This document shows, piece by piece, positions 30,700 to 39,241 of a stretch of DNA of 40,550 nucleotides; positions within the stretch are counted from its first letter, which is position 1, and each line of letters begins with the position of its first letter. The stretch comes from Gammaproteobacteria bacterium HGW-Gammaproteobacteria-3 (GTDB taxonomy: Bacteria > Pseudomonadota > Gammaproteobacteria > Methylococcales > Methylomonadaceae). Where the stretch lies: assembly GCA_002843155.1 (NCBI GenBank), contig PGZD01000020.1:1-40550 (forward strand), in the 5' to 3' direction. The position numbers were made by a program, and so were the translations under genes. Under the pieces are notes generated by a model. It ran no database searches, was not told where the DNA came from, and was given only the letters and a program-made list of their open reading frames with translations.

Positions 30700-32460
30700 A
30701 TGAACCAGTCGATTTTAACCGGCACACTGTTGGCTCTGGTGCTGGCTGCCAGCAGCGCGCAAGCCGAGTTGGTGGTTTTTCCACCCACGCAATCGGGTAC
30801 GAATACAGGTACCGGCACCGGCACAGGTGTCACTTCCGAAGGGGCGATCGATGTCAGTGCGCTGGTTATAAAAAACCAGAAGCCTACTGTCTCAGGCACT
30901 GTTGCAACGGGGGATTCAGGAAATTTTAAATTACTGTCTTCACCGCTGGGCACTTTCGGCTTCATCGATTTTATCGCCGATGGCAGCTTCACTTACCAGT
31001 TGAATAATAATCAGGCTGTCCAGAACTTGACCGAGACGGACGTGGTCAGCGATGTGTTCACCTTTCAGAAAACCGCCAGTGTTGATGGCGGGATAAGCCA
31101 GGCCACGATCACCATTACCGTGCTGACACCCAGCGAGCAAGCGCAACGGGTGCGCGAGCTGGTGGCGACCGTAATCAAAAACGAAAAAACCGAAATTACC
31201 GGTAACCTCGCCGGGGGTCTCGGCTTGTCGGCGGCTTTTGTCAGCCTTGATGCGGCGCCTATCGGCTCGTACGGTTTCTTGGATTTCAGCAGCGACGGCA
31301 GTTACATCTACACGCTGCGCAATGACTGGCCTCAGGTGCAGGCACTAGGTCCCACCGATGCCGCGCAAGATGTGTTCGCCTATCAGGTGACCGGCACCGA
31401 CGGCGCGGTCACGGCGGCTAAATTGATTATCAATGTGCTCGGCAATCCGTCGGTTTCCTTCGATAATGTCGAAATTGAAACCAATAACCGCACCAATGAA
31501 GCCACCCCGCTCAACTCGGCGCAATTCATGCGCGGGCAATTAACCATATCCAGCGATAAAGACTTTTTTGTCATCGAGAGCTCAGGTAATGAGATCATTC
31601 ATCTGGAATTGTGCCCCGAAGGTTCCCAGTGCTTTGATAAAGGCGCCTGGGTGCTGTATGTGTTCGATAAGGATTTGGCGGCGGCGCAGAATATCGATGG
31701 CGCCTCGTTCCCGCTGACGCAATTTCGGGATGATACGTTAGCTGTACTCAACACAAACATATCACAGCACCTGTATTTATTACACAGAACAGGACGCATT
31801 CAAGACAGTTTGATCGGCATTATCGACCCTTGTTTTGGCGACACGCGCACAGTCGATATTGGTGTCGGTGCGGGCGCTAAAGAATATCTGGTCGCCATAT
31901 CGACGCCTTTGCTCGGCGATGGTGCGACCGATACCTGCGGTGTCGGCGACGTGGTGTTGGAAAGGCCGGGTCGGAGTTTTGACGAAACAACACCCGATCC
32001 GAATGATCCGGCTAAACAGATAACAAAAACCATAACCACTACCGAGGAATTTATTACCGCGTTTCCTTTCATCGATGACCAGTACACGCTCAAAGTGACC
32101 CGCACCGGCCAGAATCCGTTAGCGCTGATGACGCCTGACAGCACTACCTTCGATGCCGTGGGAAGACGAGTTAACATTCCCACCGTCCGCGTGCTCGATC
32201 AGTTGTTCAGCGCACAATTGGAGCAGTCGGTCGCGCCCAAAAGCGTGGGCGCCCCGATCAGCTTTGACATTGTAGCGCTCGACGCCCTGCCCGAACCCTT
32301 GTCGGCCAGCGCGGCGCAGGCGGCTTTTAACCCGGCCAACAATAAAGTCATCATCCCGCAAGTCATCGACCTGCAAACGGGGCAAGCTTATAGTGTTGAA
32401 TTATTGTTCAAGCCTGAAGACTCAACGCTGGAGCTGCTTAAAGTGACGCCGATTCAATAA
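30700..32460 (+). CDS. Secreted protein with two VCBS-like repeats and a PPC-like region
   Basis: A 586-residue protein with a signal peptide ending SAQA at residue 22. A Gly-Thr linker (about 31-43) leads to two VCBS/cadherin-like beta repeats, about 50-150 and 155-246; each has the pattern G-x-(Y/F)-G-F-(I/L)-D-F followed by DGS-(F/Y)-x-Y-x-L. Residues about 255-420 begin NNRTNEATPL and contain SDKDFFVIE, resembling a pre-peptidase C-terminal (PPC) domain, with cysteine pairs in LCPEGSQC and DPCFGDTRT. VCBS repeats are common in surface adhesins, but here there are only two and no catalytic domain or sorting signal is evident. The ribosome-binding site GGAGAG is well placed. Confidence 0.72.
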   Translation: MNQSILTGTLLALVLAASSAQAELVVFPPTQSGTNTGTGTGTGVTSEGAIDVSALVIKNQKPTVSGTVATGDSGNFKLLSSPLGTFGFIDFIADGSFTYQLNNNQAVQNLTETDVVSDVFTFQKTASVDGGISQATITITVLTPSEQAQRVRELVATVIKNEKTEITGNLAGGLGLSAAFVSLDAAPIGSYGFLDFSSDGSYIYTLRNDWPQVQALGPTDAAQDVFAYQVTGTDGAVTAAKLIINVLGNPSVSFDNVEIETNNRTNEATPLNSAQFMRGQLTISSDKDFFVIESSGNEIIHLELCPEGSQCFDKGAWVLYVFDKDLAAAQNIDGASFPLTQFRDDTLAVLNTNISQHLYLLHRTGRIQDSLIGIIDPCFGDTRTVDIGVGAGAKEYLVAISTPLLGDGATDTCGVGDVVLERPGRSFDETTPDPNDPAKQITKTITTTEEFITAFPFIDDQYTLKVTRTGQNPLALMTPDSTTFDAVGRRVNIPTVRVLDQLFSAQLEQSVAPKSVGAPISFDIVALDALPEPLSASAAQAAFNPANNKVIIPQVIDLQTGQAYSVELLFKPEDSTLELLKVTPIQ

Positions 32461-32463
32461 AAC

Positions 32464-32497
32464 ATCCGTAGGAACCCGGTAAACCTTAAGCGATGGG
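32464..32497 (-). repeat. GC-rich REP-like repeat, degenerate copy 4
   Basis: The minus strand reads ATCGCTTAAGGTTTACC then GGGTTCCTACGG, aligning with copies at 19678 and 29748 at both ends but with a diverged middle. It lies between convergent genes. Confidence 0.45.
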
Positions 32498-32517
32498 GTG
32501 TGAACGGATTGTGTCGC

Positions 32518-35500
32518 CTATGGTACTTTCGTATTGGAAGCTGTCGCCTCGGTCGGCTCTCCGGTTTCCCGGCGCTGAAACAGGCCGCGCAGGTCATTGA
32601 CTACGAGATACAGGGCCGGAATCAGGATTAGGGTAATCAAGGTGGCGAACAGAATGCCGAAGCCGATGGAAATGGCCATCGGAATCAGCATTCGGGCTTG
32701 CCGCGAGGTTTCCAGAATCATCGGCATCAAGCCGAAAAAAGTGGTCAGTGTGGTCAGCAAAATGGGCCTGAAGCGCTGGATGCTGGCGCTCTTTATCACC
32801 TGAAACGGCGATTTGCCGCTGTTTGACTGTAATTCGTTGGCATGGCTAATCAACACCAGCGAGTCGTTGACGACAATCCCCGATAACGCGACGATGCCGA
32901 GCATACTGAGAATGCTCAAGTCAAAGCCCATCAATAAATGGCCAAAAATGGCGCCGATGATACCAAAAGGAATGCTGACAATGACGATAAAAGGCAGCGC
33001 ATAGCTTTTGAATGGAATGGCCAGCATCGCGTAAATCCCCAGAATGGCGAACACAAAACTTATTTTAAGACTGCCCAGACTCTCCGCCATATCCGCCTGA
33101 CGCCCCTGAAAACTGTAACGCAAGCCAGGAAATTCGGCCATCAGCCGGGGCAGTTCGGTGGCCTTTAAATCATTTAAAATTTCGCCCGCTTTACTGCGCG
33201 GCGTTACCCCGGCTTTAACCTGGACATTGCGGCGGCCGTTGCGGCGGTCAATTTCGGTATAGGCGCGGCCCCTTTCGATATGAACGGCTTCGCGTAACGG
33301 AATTTCCGTGCCGGTAGGCGTCCACAGCATCAGGTCTTCGACGTTTTGCTCAGAAAGACGCTCGTTTTCCGGTAGCCTGACCATGACCTTGAGTTCATTG
33401 CGGCCGCGTTGCTGACGTAATACTTCGGCGCCGTAAAAAGCATCGCGCACCTGGCGCGCGACATTCTGCGCCGTCAGCCCGAGGCTCCGGCCTTCCGGCG
33501 TTAAACTGAAATCCAGTTGTTGCTTACCGGCGCTGAAACCGTCATCAATATCGTTGACCAGTGGATAGGCGTGTAAGGCGTTCGCCAGCTGTTTGCTGGC
33601 CAGTTCCAGTGTTTCGATGCTGCGATGATTCAATTCGATGGTGAGCGCCGAACCCGAGCCGGGCCCGCCTGCGTCCGATTCAAATACCATCGAATCAAGC
33701 CCGGCTATTTCCCCGGTCGCTTTGCGCCACAGGTTGGTGAATTGATCGGTGCTGATGATTTTTTCGCGCACTTCGGGCGGCGCCAGATAGGCGCGGACTG
33801 AGGCGAGATGGCTGCCGACGGTTTGCTGATGGTCGGTGGTGCCGAGTTCGGCAAAAACACCTTTCAGCAGTTTGTCGCCTTGCGGCAGGCTATTGGCCAC
33901 CTGGCGCGCGCTTTTCATGAGCTGTTGCACCACGGCTTCGGTTTTTTCGACCGGCGTGCCGAAGGGCAGCACCAGCGAGACTTGTGCGTAATCGGACTCG
34001 GTTTTGGGAAACAGCGTCATGCCCATGCGCCCGCTCAGCGCATAAGACAGCGTGGCTATCAAAAGCGCGAAGGCCGCGACCACGGTCAGATAGCGGTGTT
34101 TCAGCACCCATTCCAGAAACGGCCCGTAACGTTGCCCCACCCAGCGTTTGAAGCCGTGGCTGAAATGTTGTTGATGGTGATGCAGCCAGGCTTGAAAGCC
34201 GTGGCGTTTGAGCGGCTTTAAGTGGCCAAGATGATTGGGCAGGACCAACAGGCTTTCTGCCAGCGACAATAAAAATACCGTGATGACCACCAGCGGAATC
34301 ATGAAAAATATTTTGCCGATCAGGCCCGGAATGAACAGCAGCGGCATGAAAGTAGCGATATTGGTGAGAATGCTGAAAGTGACCGGTATCGCCATTTCGC
34401 GCGCGCCTCTAATCGAAGCTTCAATCGGCGACAAGCCTTCCTGGCGGTAATGATAAATATTTTCGCCGATGACAATGGCGTCATCGACGACAATGCCGAG
34501 TGCGATAATAAAAGCGAACAGGGAAATCATGTTGAGACTGACGCCGAGGCTCGGCAAAATCAGAAACGAGCCGAGAAACGCAATCGGAATACCCATCATG
34601 ACCCAAAAAGCCAGGCGCAGTTCCAGAAACAGCGCCAACGCGATAAATACCAGAACCAGGCCAAAAGCGCTGTTGCGCAGCAGCAGGCCGATGCGCTGAG
34701 CGTATTCTTCGGACGTGTCCCGGCGGATTTCGATATTGATGCCTTCGGGTAATTCGGCCCGGGCTTGTGCGATATAGCGTTTGACGGTCTCGGAAATAGC
34801 TATCGGCGTTTGTTTACCGACACTGTAAACATCCACCATGATCGCGGGTTTGCCGTTGTAGACCGCATAATAGTCGCTTTCGTCATAGCCGTCATCAATG
34901 CGGGCGATGTCGCCCAGCAGCACCCGGCTGCCGTCTTCCGTGGTGATAATGGGCAAGTTGGCGAATTCGCGTCCGTAGTCCCGGCGCTCCTTCATGCGGA
35001 TCATGATTTCGCCGCTGCCGGTTTTAACGCTGCCGCCGGGCAGGTCGATGCTGGCAGCATTAATGCGCTGGGCTATTTGGCCTAAGGAAAGCTGATAACG
35101 GCGTAAATTTTCCTGAGGAATTTGGATACTGATTTCCAGCGGCTTGACGCCGGATAATTCGACCTGGGTAATGCCGGGGTCTTGCAAAAGCCGGTCACGG
35201 AATTGTTCGGTCAACTCATGCAGCACCTGTTCCTGGGCATCGCCGTAAAGCACTATCGAAAGCACCTGACGTTTTTGCGACAGGATGGTCACTTGCGGTT
35301 TTTCGGCGTCTTCAGGAAACGTGGTAATGCGATCCACTTCGCTTTGCACGTCCTGGGCAAGACGCTGCATATCGGCTCCGACCAGGGCTTCGATGGTGAC
35401 TGTGCCGACGCCTTCCTTGGCCGAGGCGTTGACTTCATCGACCCCTTCAAGACCCGAAACCGCATCTTCAATGGCCAGAATAATGCCGCTTTCGACTTCC

Positions 35501-35697
35501 GAAGGACTGGCGCCGGGGTAGGCGACGCTGACGTTGACCGCATCGATTTCAAATTCCGGAAAAACTTCCTGGCGGATATGGTTCAAAAATAACAAACCGC
35601 CGACTAACGCCAGCAGCATGATCAGATTGGCGGCGACCGAGTGCTCCGCCATCCAGGCGATGGGGCCTTTTGCGGAAAGGTTTTGAGGATGTTCCAT
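32518..35697 (-). CDS. RND efflux pump inner-membrane transporter
   Basis: A 1059-residue hydrophobe/amphiphile-type RND transporter. The first membrane segment (about 22-40) leads to the HIRQEVFPEFEIDAVNV and YPGASPSEVE motifs of the family; two large periplasmic domains lie between segments 1-2 and 7-8. The proton-relay aspartates are D405 and D406 in GIVVDDAIVIGENIYHYRQ, and the C-terminal bundle holds GIVVNDSLVLISHANEL. It is last in the operon tetR-OMF-adaptor-RND, five bases after the adaptor gene. It is not of the CusA heavy-metal type as judged by the proton-relay and the N-terminal motif, but the substrate is not predictable. Confidence 0.93.
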   Translation of the reverse strand: MEHPQNLSAKGPIAWMAEHSVAANLIMLLALVGGLLFLNHIRQEVFPEFEIDAVNVSVAYPGASPSEVESGIILAIEDAVSGLEGVDEVNASAKEGVGTVTIEALVGADMQRLAQDVQSEVDRITTFPEDAEKPQVTILSQKRQVLSIVLYGDAQEQVLHELTEQFRDRLLQDPGITQVELSGVKPLEISIQIPQENLRRYQLSLGQIAQRINAASIDLPGGSVKTGSGEIMIRMKERRDYGREFANLPIITTEDGSRVLLGDIARIDDGYDESDYYAVYNGKPAIMVDVYSVGKQTPIAISETVKRYIAQARAELPEGINIEIRRDTSEEYAQRIGLLLRNSAFGLVLVFIALALFLELRLAFWVMMGIPIAFLGSFLILPSLGVSLNMISLFAFIIALGIVVDDAIVIGENIYHYRQEGLSPIEASIRGAREMAIPVTFSILTNIATFMPLLFIPGLIGKIFFMIPLVVITVFLLSLAESLLVLPNHLGHLKPLKRHGFQAWLHHHQQHFSHGFKRWVGQRYGPFLEWVLKHRYLTVVAAFALLIATLSYALSGRMGMTLFPKTESDYAQVSLVLPFGTPVEKTEAVVQQLMKSARQVANSLPQGDKLLKGVFAELGTTDHQQTVGSHLASVRAYLAPPEVREKIISTDQFTNLWRKATGEIAGLDSMVFESDAGGPGSGSALTIELNHRSIETLELASKQLANALHAYPLVNDIDDGFSAGKQQLDFSLTPEGRSLGLTAQNVARQVRDAFYGAEVLRQQRGRNELKVMVRLPENERLSEQNVEDLMLWTPTGTEIPLREAVHIERGRAYTEIDRRNGRRNVQVKAGVTPRSKAGEILNDLKATELPRLMAEFPGLRYSFQGRQADMAESLGSLKISFVFAILGIYAMLAIPFKSYALPFIVIVSIPFGIIGAIFGHLLMGFDLSILSMLGIVALSGIVVNDSLVLISHANELQSNSGKSPFQVIKSASIQRFRPILLTTLTTFFGLMPMILETSRQARMLIPMAISIGFGILFATLITLILIPALYLVVNDLRGLFQRRETGEPTEATASNTKVP

Positions 35698-35702
35698 AAG
35701 GG

Positions 35703-36914
35703 CTACCTGTCAGTCACGATGGCGAGTTTTTGTTCTTGAAGACGCAGGGACATGCCTTCTACCGGCGTCGCCAGATCGCTGTTGATGATGCGAGCGTTGT
35801 CGGGAAGCTGGTCGGCGCCGATAAAGACTTGTCGGTGTTCCGACCAGAGCGGTGTGACTGTGACAATGTCGAGGGTATTGTTTTCGGTCAACAGCCGGAG
35901 CGTGTTACCGTCATGCAGGACGCCCGCAGGCAGGGCGATGACATCATTTAGTATCTTGCCGCCGATTTCAGCCCGTACCAGGGTTCCGAGCATCAATGGC
36001 GGCGCGTGTTTGTTGGCGGTTTCCTGGCTGAGCGGGTCTTTGACCTCGACAATCAGTTTGGCCATGCGCCCTTGTGTCTCGACTTCCGCTTTCAGCCGTT
36101 TAACCACGCCTGTTCTGTAAACGCCAGGGCCCCAGGCTTGCTCGTAGAATATTTTGACCGGCGCGCCTTGCTTCGCGTTGATGCCGGGAATGGCGAGCCA
36201 GCGGATTTTGTCCACCGGCAGCGACACATCGATCCAGTAGGTATCGGTGGCCACCAGCTTGACCACCGGCGTGCCGGTGGAGAAAGTTGAAATCCAGGAG
36301 CCGATATTGGCGTTGCGCGCGGTTACAATGCCATTGAAGGGCGCATACAGGGTGGTGCGGCTTAAATCCAGTTTGGCCTGTTCAAGTGCGGCTTTGGCGG
36401 CGTCCAGTGCGGCCCGGGTAGAGCTTAAATGAGGCTTGCGTAAAACCAGTTCCCGGGCCTGCTCGCCCAGGCCTTTGCCGAGCATTTCAAATTCGCGTTG
36501 GGCAATGGTTTGCTGACCCATTTCCAGTTTTAAATTGAATTCGGCGCGGGCGAGATCGCTTTTTTTTTGCCGAACCGCCAGTTGAAAATCGGTCGGGTCG
36601 ATCTGGACGATTTTTTCGTCTTTTTTGAGCAGGCCGCCTTCGATAAAGTTGTCGCTGACAGCGATGACCATGCCGCTGACGCGGGAATTAAGGTTGACGC
36701 TTTGTGACGCGATGACATTGCCCAGGGCCGGTATCGTGGTCGGGTGGTTGATTATTTTCGGTTTGATAATTTCAACCAGGGGCGCGACTGCCTGCTCGGG
36801 TTTGCGGTTGGCGCGAGGTTTGTTGCTCAGCCAGTAATACGACAGGCCACCGGCGATAACGATAATTATCAGGGGCGCAAGAAAAGGGCGCAGTTTTCTG
36901 ATGATGTCAGCCAT
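35703..36914 (-). CDS. RND efflux periplasmic adaptor (membrane fusion protein)
   Basis: A 403-residue adaptor. A membrane anchor lies at about 11-30, then the lipoyl/barrel-sandwich halves (SQSVNLNSRVSGMVIAVSDNF and RTTLYAPFNGIVTARNANIGSW) flank a helical hairpin (about 115-185), and a beta-barrel domain follows (VDVSLPVDKIRWLAIPG in related form). It links the inner RND pump to the outer-membrane channel. It overlaps the outer-membrane gene by eight bases at its 5' end and precedes the pump gene by five, so the three components are co-translated. There is no lipobox, so it is anchored by the N-terminal helix. Confidence 0.93.
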   Translation of the reverse strand: MADIIRKLRPFLAPLIIIVIAGGLSYYWLSNKPRANRKPEQAVAPLVEIIKPKIINHPTTIPALGNVIASQSVNLNSRVSGMVIAVSDNFIEGGLLKKDEKIVQIDPTDFQLAVRQKKSDLARAEFNLKLEMGQQTIAQREFEMLGKGLGEQARELVLRKPHLSSTRAALDAAKAALEQAKLDLSRTTLYAPFNGIVTARNANIGSWISTFSTGTPVVKLVATDTYWIDVSLPVDKIRWLAIPGINAKQGAPVKIFYEQAWGPGVYRTGVVKRLKAEVETQGRMAKLIVEVKDPLSQETANKHAPPLMLGTLVRAEIGGKILNDVIALPAGVLHDGNTLRLLTENNTLDIVTVTPLWSEHRQVFIGADQLPDNARIINSDLATPVEGMSLRLQEQKLAIVTDR

Positions 36915-38304
36915 GGTTTTGGGTCTCGTGATGACCGGGCGGCAAAAGCGGAAAGCCGCCCGCTAATGACCGGTATAGATTGATTCTGAAATCGAACAGT
37001 TCCCGTTCGGCCTGAATGACCGACCGCTGCATGCTTTGCTGGCTGATTTGCGAAGTCAGCACGCGCAAAAAATCGATTGCGCCGAAGATATAGCGCATTC
37101 TGATCTGATTATTGGCGCCGTCCAGATAACGCAACTGTTGCTCCAGGCTGCGCAGGCGCCGGTGTTGCTGTTTTTCCTGAATCAGGGCGTTTTCCACTTC
37201 TTGCAGTGAGATCAATATTTGTTGGCCGTAATTGTTCAGCGCTTCTGAGGTGAGCGCTTTATTGCGATCGACTTCGGCGATGCGGCGGCCGCCGTCAATC
37301 AAGGGTATCACCAGATTGCCCGCCAAAGTCGCCAGCCAGTTGTTGAAAAAATCCTGCAAATCCGGAGCCGTGGTACTGATGCTGGTGGACAGGCTGATTT
37401 TGGGGAAACGGTCGGCGATTGCCGAGGCAATACGCAAATCGGCGGCCTGCAGCCGATTGTAAGCGCTGAGGATGTCGGGGCGGCGTTGAATCAATTCCGT
37501 GCTCAGGCCGGTCGCGGGTAATGGCGGCAGCGCCGGAAAACGGGCCGAGTCGCTCAAGGTCAAAGTTCCCGGCGACTGCCCGGTCAGCACCGCCAACTGA
37601 TTTTCCAATATCCTGATGGTGGCGATGACGGTAAATTTATCGCCTTTGGTTGCTTCCAAAACCTGGCTTTGCTGGAATACGTCGGCGACCGTGGCCTGGC
37701 CGCCCTGAAACCTTGCCAGCACTATCTCGACGTTCTGGGTGTTGGTGGCTATTTGTTCATCCAACACCGCCAATTGCTGGCGTTGCTCGATCAGTCGATA
37801 CCAGGCGCTGGCGATATTCGCACTCAAAGTAATGGCCGCCGTGTGCACATCCAGAGCCGAGGCTTGCGCATTCCGTTCGGCGGCCTGGGTACCGGCGCGG
37901 ATACGGCCCCATAAGTCCAGTTCATAGCTGGCGGCCAAACCCAGGGTAAACGTATCGATGGTGGTGGAGTCGCCGTCCGCCGGATTATTGATGACGCGGG
38001 TGATGCCGGTGTTGCCGTTGAGCGCTGGAATCAATTCGGAACCGGTTATTCTGGCGACGGCTTTGGCTTGCTCCAGACGGTCTAAAGTCGCGGCAAGATC
38101 GAGATTTTGTTGCAAGGCGATTTCAATCAGCCGGTTGAGTGCGGGATCGTTGAAACTCTGCCACCAGCGCTCGGTTAATGAGGCCTCGCCGCTGGCGGAA
38201 AATGCCGCCGGCAAAGCCACGGGCGGTGTGAAGGCTTTGGGGGCGATGCTGCACGCGCTGTTGAGACTCAGTATGAGGCATAGCCAGCGGTTAGTATTTA
38301 ACAT
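36907..38304 (-). CDS. Outer-membrane efflux channel (NodT/OprM family)
   Basis: A 465-residue TolC-superfamily protein with two repeats of the outer-membrane efflux domain. FSASGEASLTERWWQSFNDPALNRLIEIALQQNLDL begins the mature part, typical of the NodT group, and QRRPDILSAYNRLQAADLRIASAIADRFPKISL marks the second repeat. The N-terminus ends in LNSAC (Cys18), an imperfect lipobox with Asn at the -3 position; lipidation is likely but not certain. Its start overlaps the tetR stop by seven bases, and its stop overlaps the adaptor gene. It completes the tripartite pump. Confidence 0.92.
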   Translation of the reverse strand: MLNTNRWLCLILSLNSACSIAPKAFTPPVALPAAFSASGEASLTERWWQSFNDPALNRLIEIALQQNLDLAATLDRLEQAKAVARITGSELIPALNGNTGITRVINNPADGDSTTIDTFTLGLAASYELDLWGRIRAGTQAAERNAQASALDVHTAAITLSANIASAWYRLIEQRQQLAVLDEQIATNTQNVEIVLARFQGGQATVADVFQQSQVLEATKGDKFTVIATIRILENQLAVLTGQSPGTLTLSDSARFPALPPLPATGLSTELIQRRPDILSAYNRLQAADLRIASAIADRFPKISLSTSISTTAPDLQDFFNNWLATLAGNLVIPLIDGGRRIAEVDRNKALTSEALNNYGQQILISLQEVENALIQEKQQHRRLRSLEQQLRYLDGANNQIRMRYIFGAIDFLRVLTSQISQQSMQRSVIQAERELFDFRINLYRSLAGGFPLLPPGHHETQNHG

Positions 38305-38954
38305 GGCGGGCCTTTATCGATTTGAACCCGAAGCGCCTGAATGCCGGCCAGGGAAAATGCGATGACATGCTCGGCGAAAGCGTCCGGGTCGGTGTGTTTT
38401 GATTGCTTGAAGGCGCAGGGGATGTGGTTTTGCAGATGTGTCATTTGCAGCAAATGAAAGCATTGGCCGATGATGCTGGCATGACAGAAGCGCAATTGTC
38501 GCTCGGATGCGCCAGATCCTAGGCATTCGCCGATCAAAGCCAGCATTTGCCTGCGTTGCGGCTCGATTTCCTGTGCCAGAATTTCGCTTAAAAGCCGTGT
38601 CGGTTGCGCCATTTCCTTGTGAATAATGGCAAAGGAATAGGATTTGTCGTCGGCGATGCGAGCCAGCAAGGAGCGGATGCGACCGGCCAGACGAAGCTCT
38701 GCCGAAGCCTCGGCGCTAACGCCGCCATCCGCCGGATGCGTTTTCAGTTCATTATGGAAAGCGTGGCGCCAGGCTTCCAGATACAGGCTTTCCTTGTCCC
38801 GGAAGTGATAGTTGACGGAAGCGATATTGGTTTTGGCCTGTTCGCAGATTTCAGCGATGGTCGTTTCCTGAAAGCCTTTTTCAGCAAAAATACGGCTGGC
38901 GGCAAGCAACAGGCGCATTCGGGTTTTGGGTGGTACCGGGTTTGGGGTGGGCAC
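38298..38954 (-). CDS. TetR/AcrR-family regulator of the efflux operon
   Basis: A 218-residue regulator when started at the GTG at 38954. The N-terminal helix-turn-helix is TTIAEICEQAKTNIASVNYHFRDKESLYLEAW, as in TetR/AcrR proteins; the C-terminal part resembles the CerR-type ligand domain (FAIIHKEMAQPTRLLSEILAQEI). The longer frame begins with a TTG at 38981, but that codon lies only about five bases after the expected transcription start, whereas GGAAA stands eight bases before the GTG. It is the first gene of the operon it likely represses and overlaps the next by seven bases. The 24-bp operator in front of it suggests autorepression. Confidence 0.88.
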   Translation of the reverse strand: MPTPNPVPPKTRMRLLLAASRIFAEKGFQETTIAEICEQAKTNIASVNYHFRDKESLYLEAWRHAFHNELKTHPADGGVSAEASAELRLAGRIRSLLARIADDKSYSFAIIHKEMAQPTRLLSEILAQEIEPQRRQMLALIGECLGSGASERQLRFCHASIIGQCFHLLQMTHLQNHIPCAFKQSKHTDPDAFAEHVIAFSLAGIQALRVQIDKGPPC

Positions 38955-38986
38955 GAAACTGATTTCCAATATGTATTTCAAATAAC

Positions 38987-39010
38987 AAATTCAAGTATAC
39001 ATTTGAATTT
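38987..39010. promoter_or_regulatory. 24-bp operator dyad for the TetR regulator
   Basis: AAATTCAA at 38987-38994 and TTGAATTT at 39003-39010 are exact inverted copies around an 8-base centre (GTATACAT). It lies over the promoter of the tetR-efflux operon, as expected for TetR autorepression. Confidence 0.75.
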
Positions 39011-39022
39011 TGCCCGAAGCAA
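38994..39022 (-). promoter_or_regulatory. Sigma-70 promoter of the tetR-efflux operon
   Basis: On the minus strand, TTGCTT (39022-39017) and TATACT (38999-38994) are separated by exactly 17 bases. The -10 box lies inside the 24-bp dyad, so regulator binding would block RNA polymerase. It lies about 40 bases before the preferred GTG start. Confidence 0.7.
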
Positions 39023-39111
39023 ATTAGCTTGTTCGCCCTGTCGCTCAAGCCTGTGCAGGCCGATGATATGGACTTTTGCTTTCTTACGGTGTCGAAATTG
39101 GGCTGGGAACC

Positions 39112-39241
39112 GGCATAAATTAATTTACGCAATTACCATGAAGAACATGAAGAACATGAAGACTTCAATCCTTTATGCCTTTCATGCTCTTCATGGCTTA
39201 AAAATAAAACCTGCTCAAGTTTTTTTCTGCGCGTTCCTAAG
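39112..39241 (-). repeat. 130-base dispersed repeat, copy 2 (inverted)
   Basis: The reverse complement of this block matches 24225-24354 at about 90% of positions, including both ends and the central CCATGAAG...CTTCATGG hairpin. It adjoins the stop codon of the symporter gene with no base between. The rest of the spacer up to the tetR promoter (39023-39111) shows nothing I can name. Confidence 0.85.
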
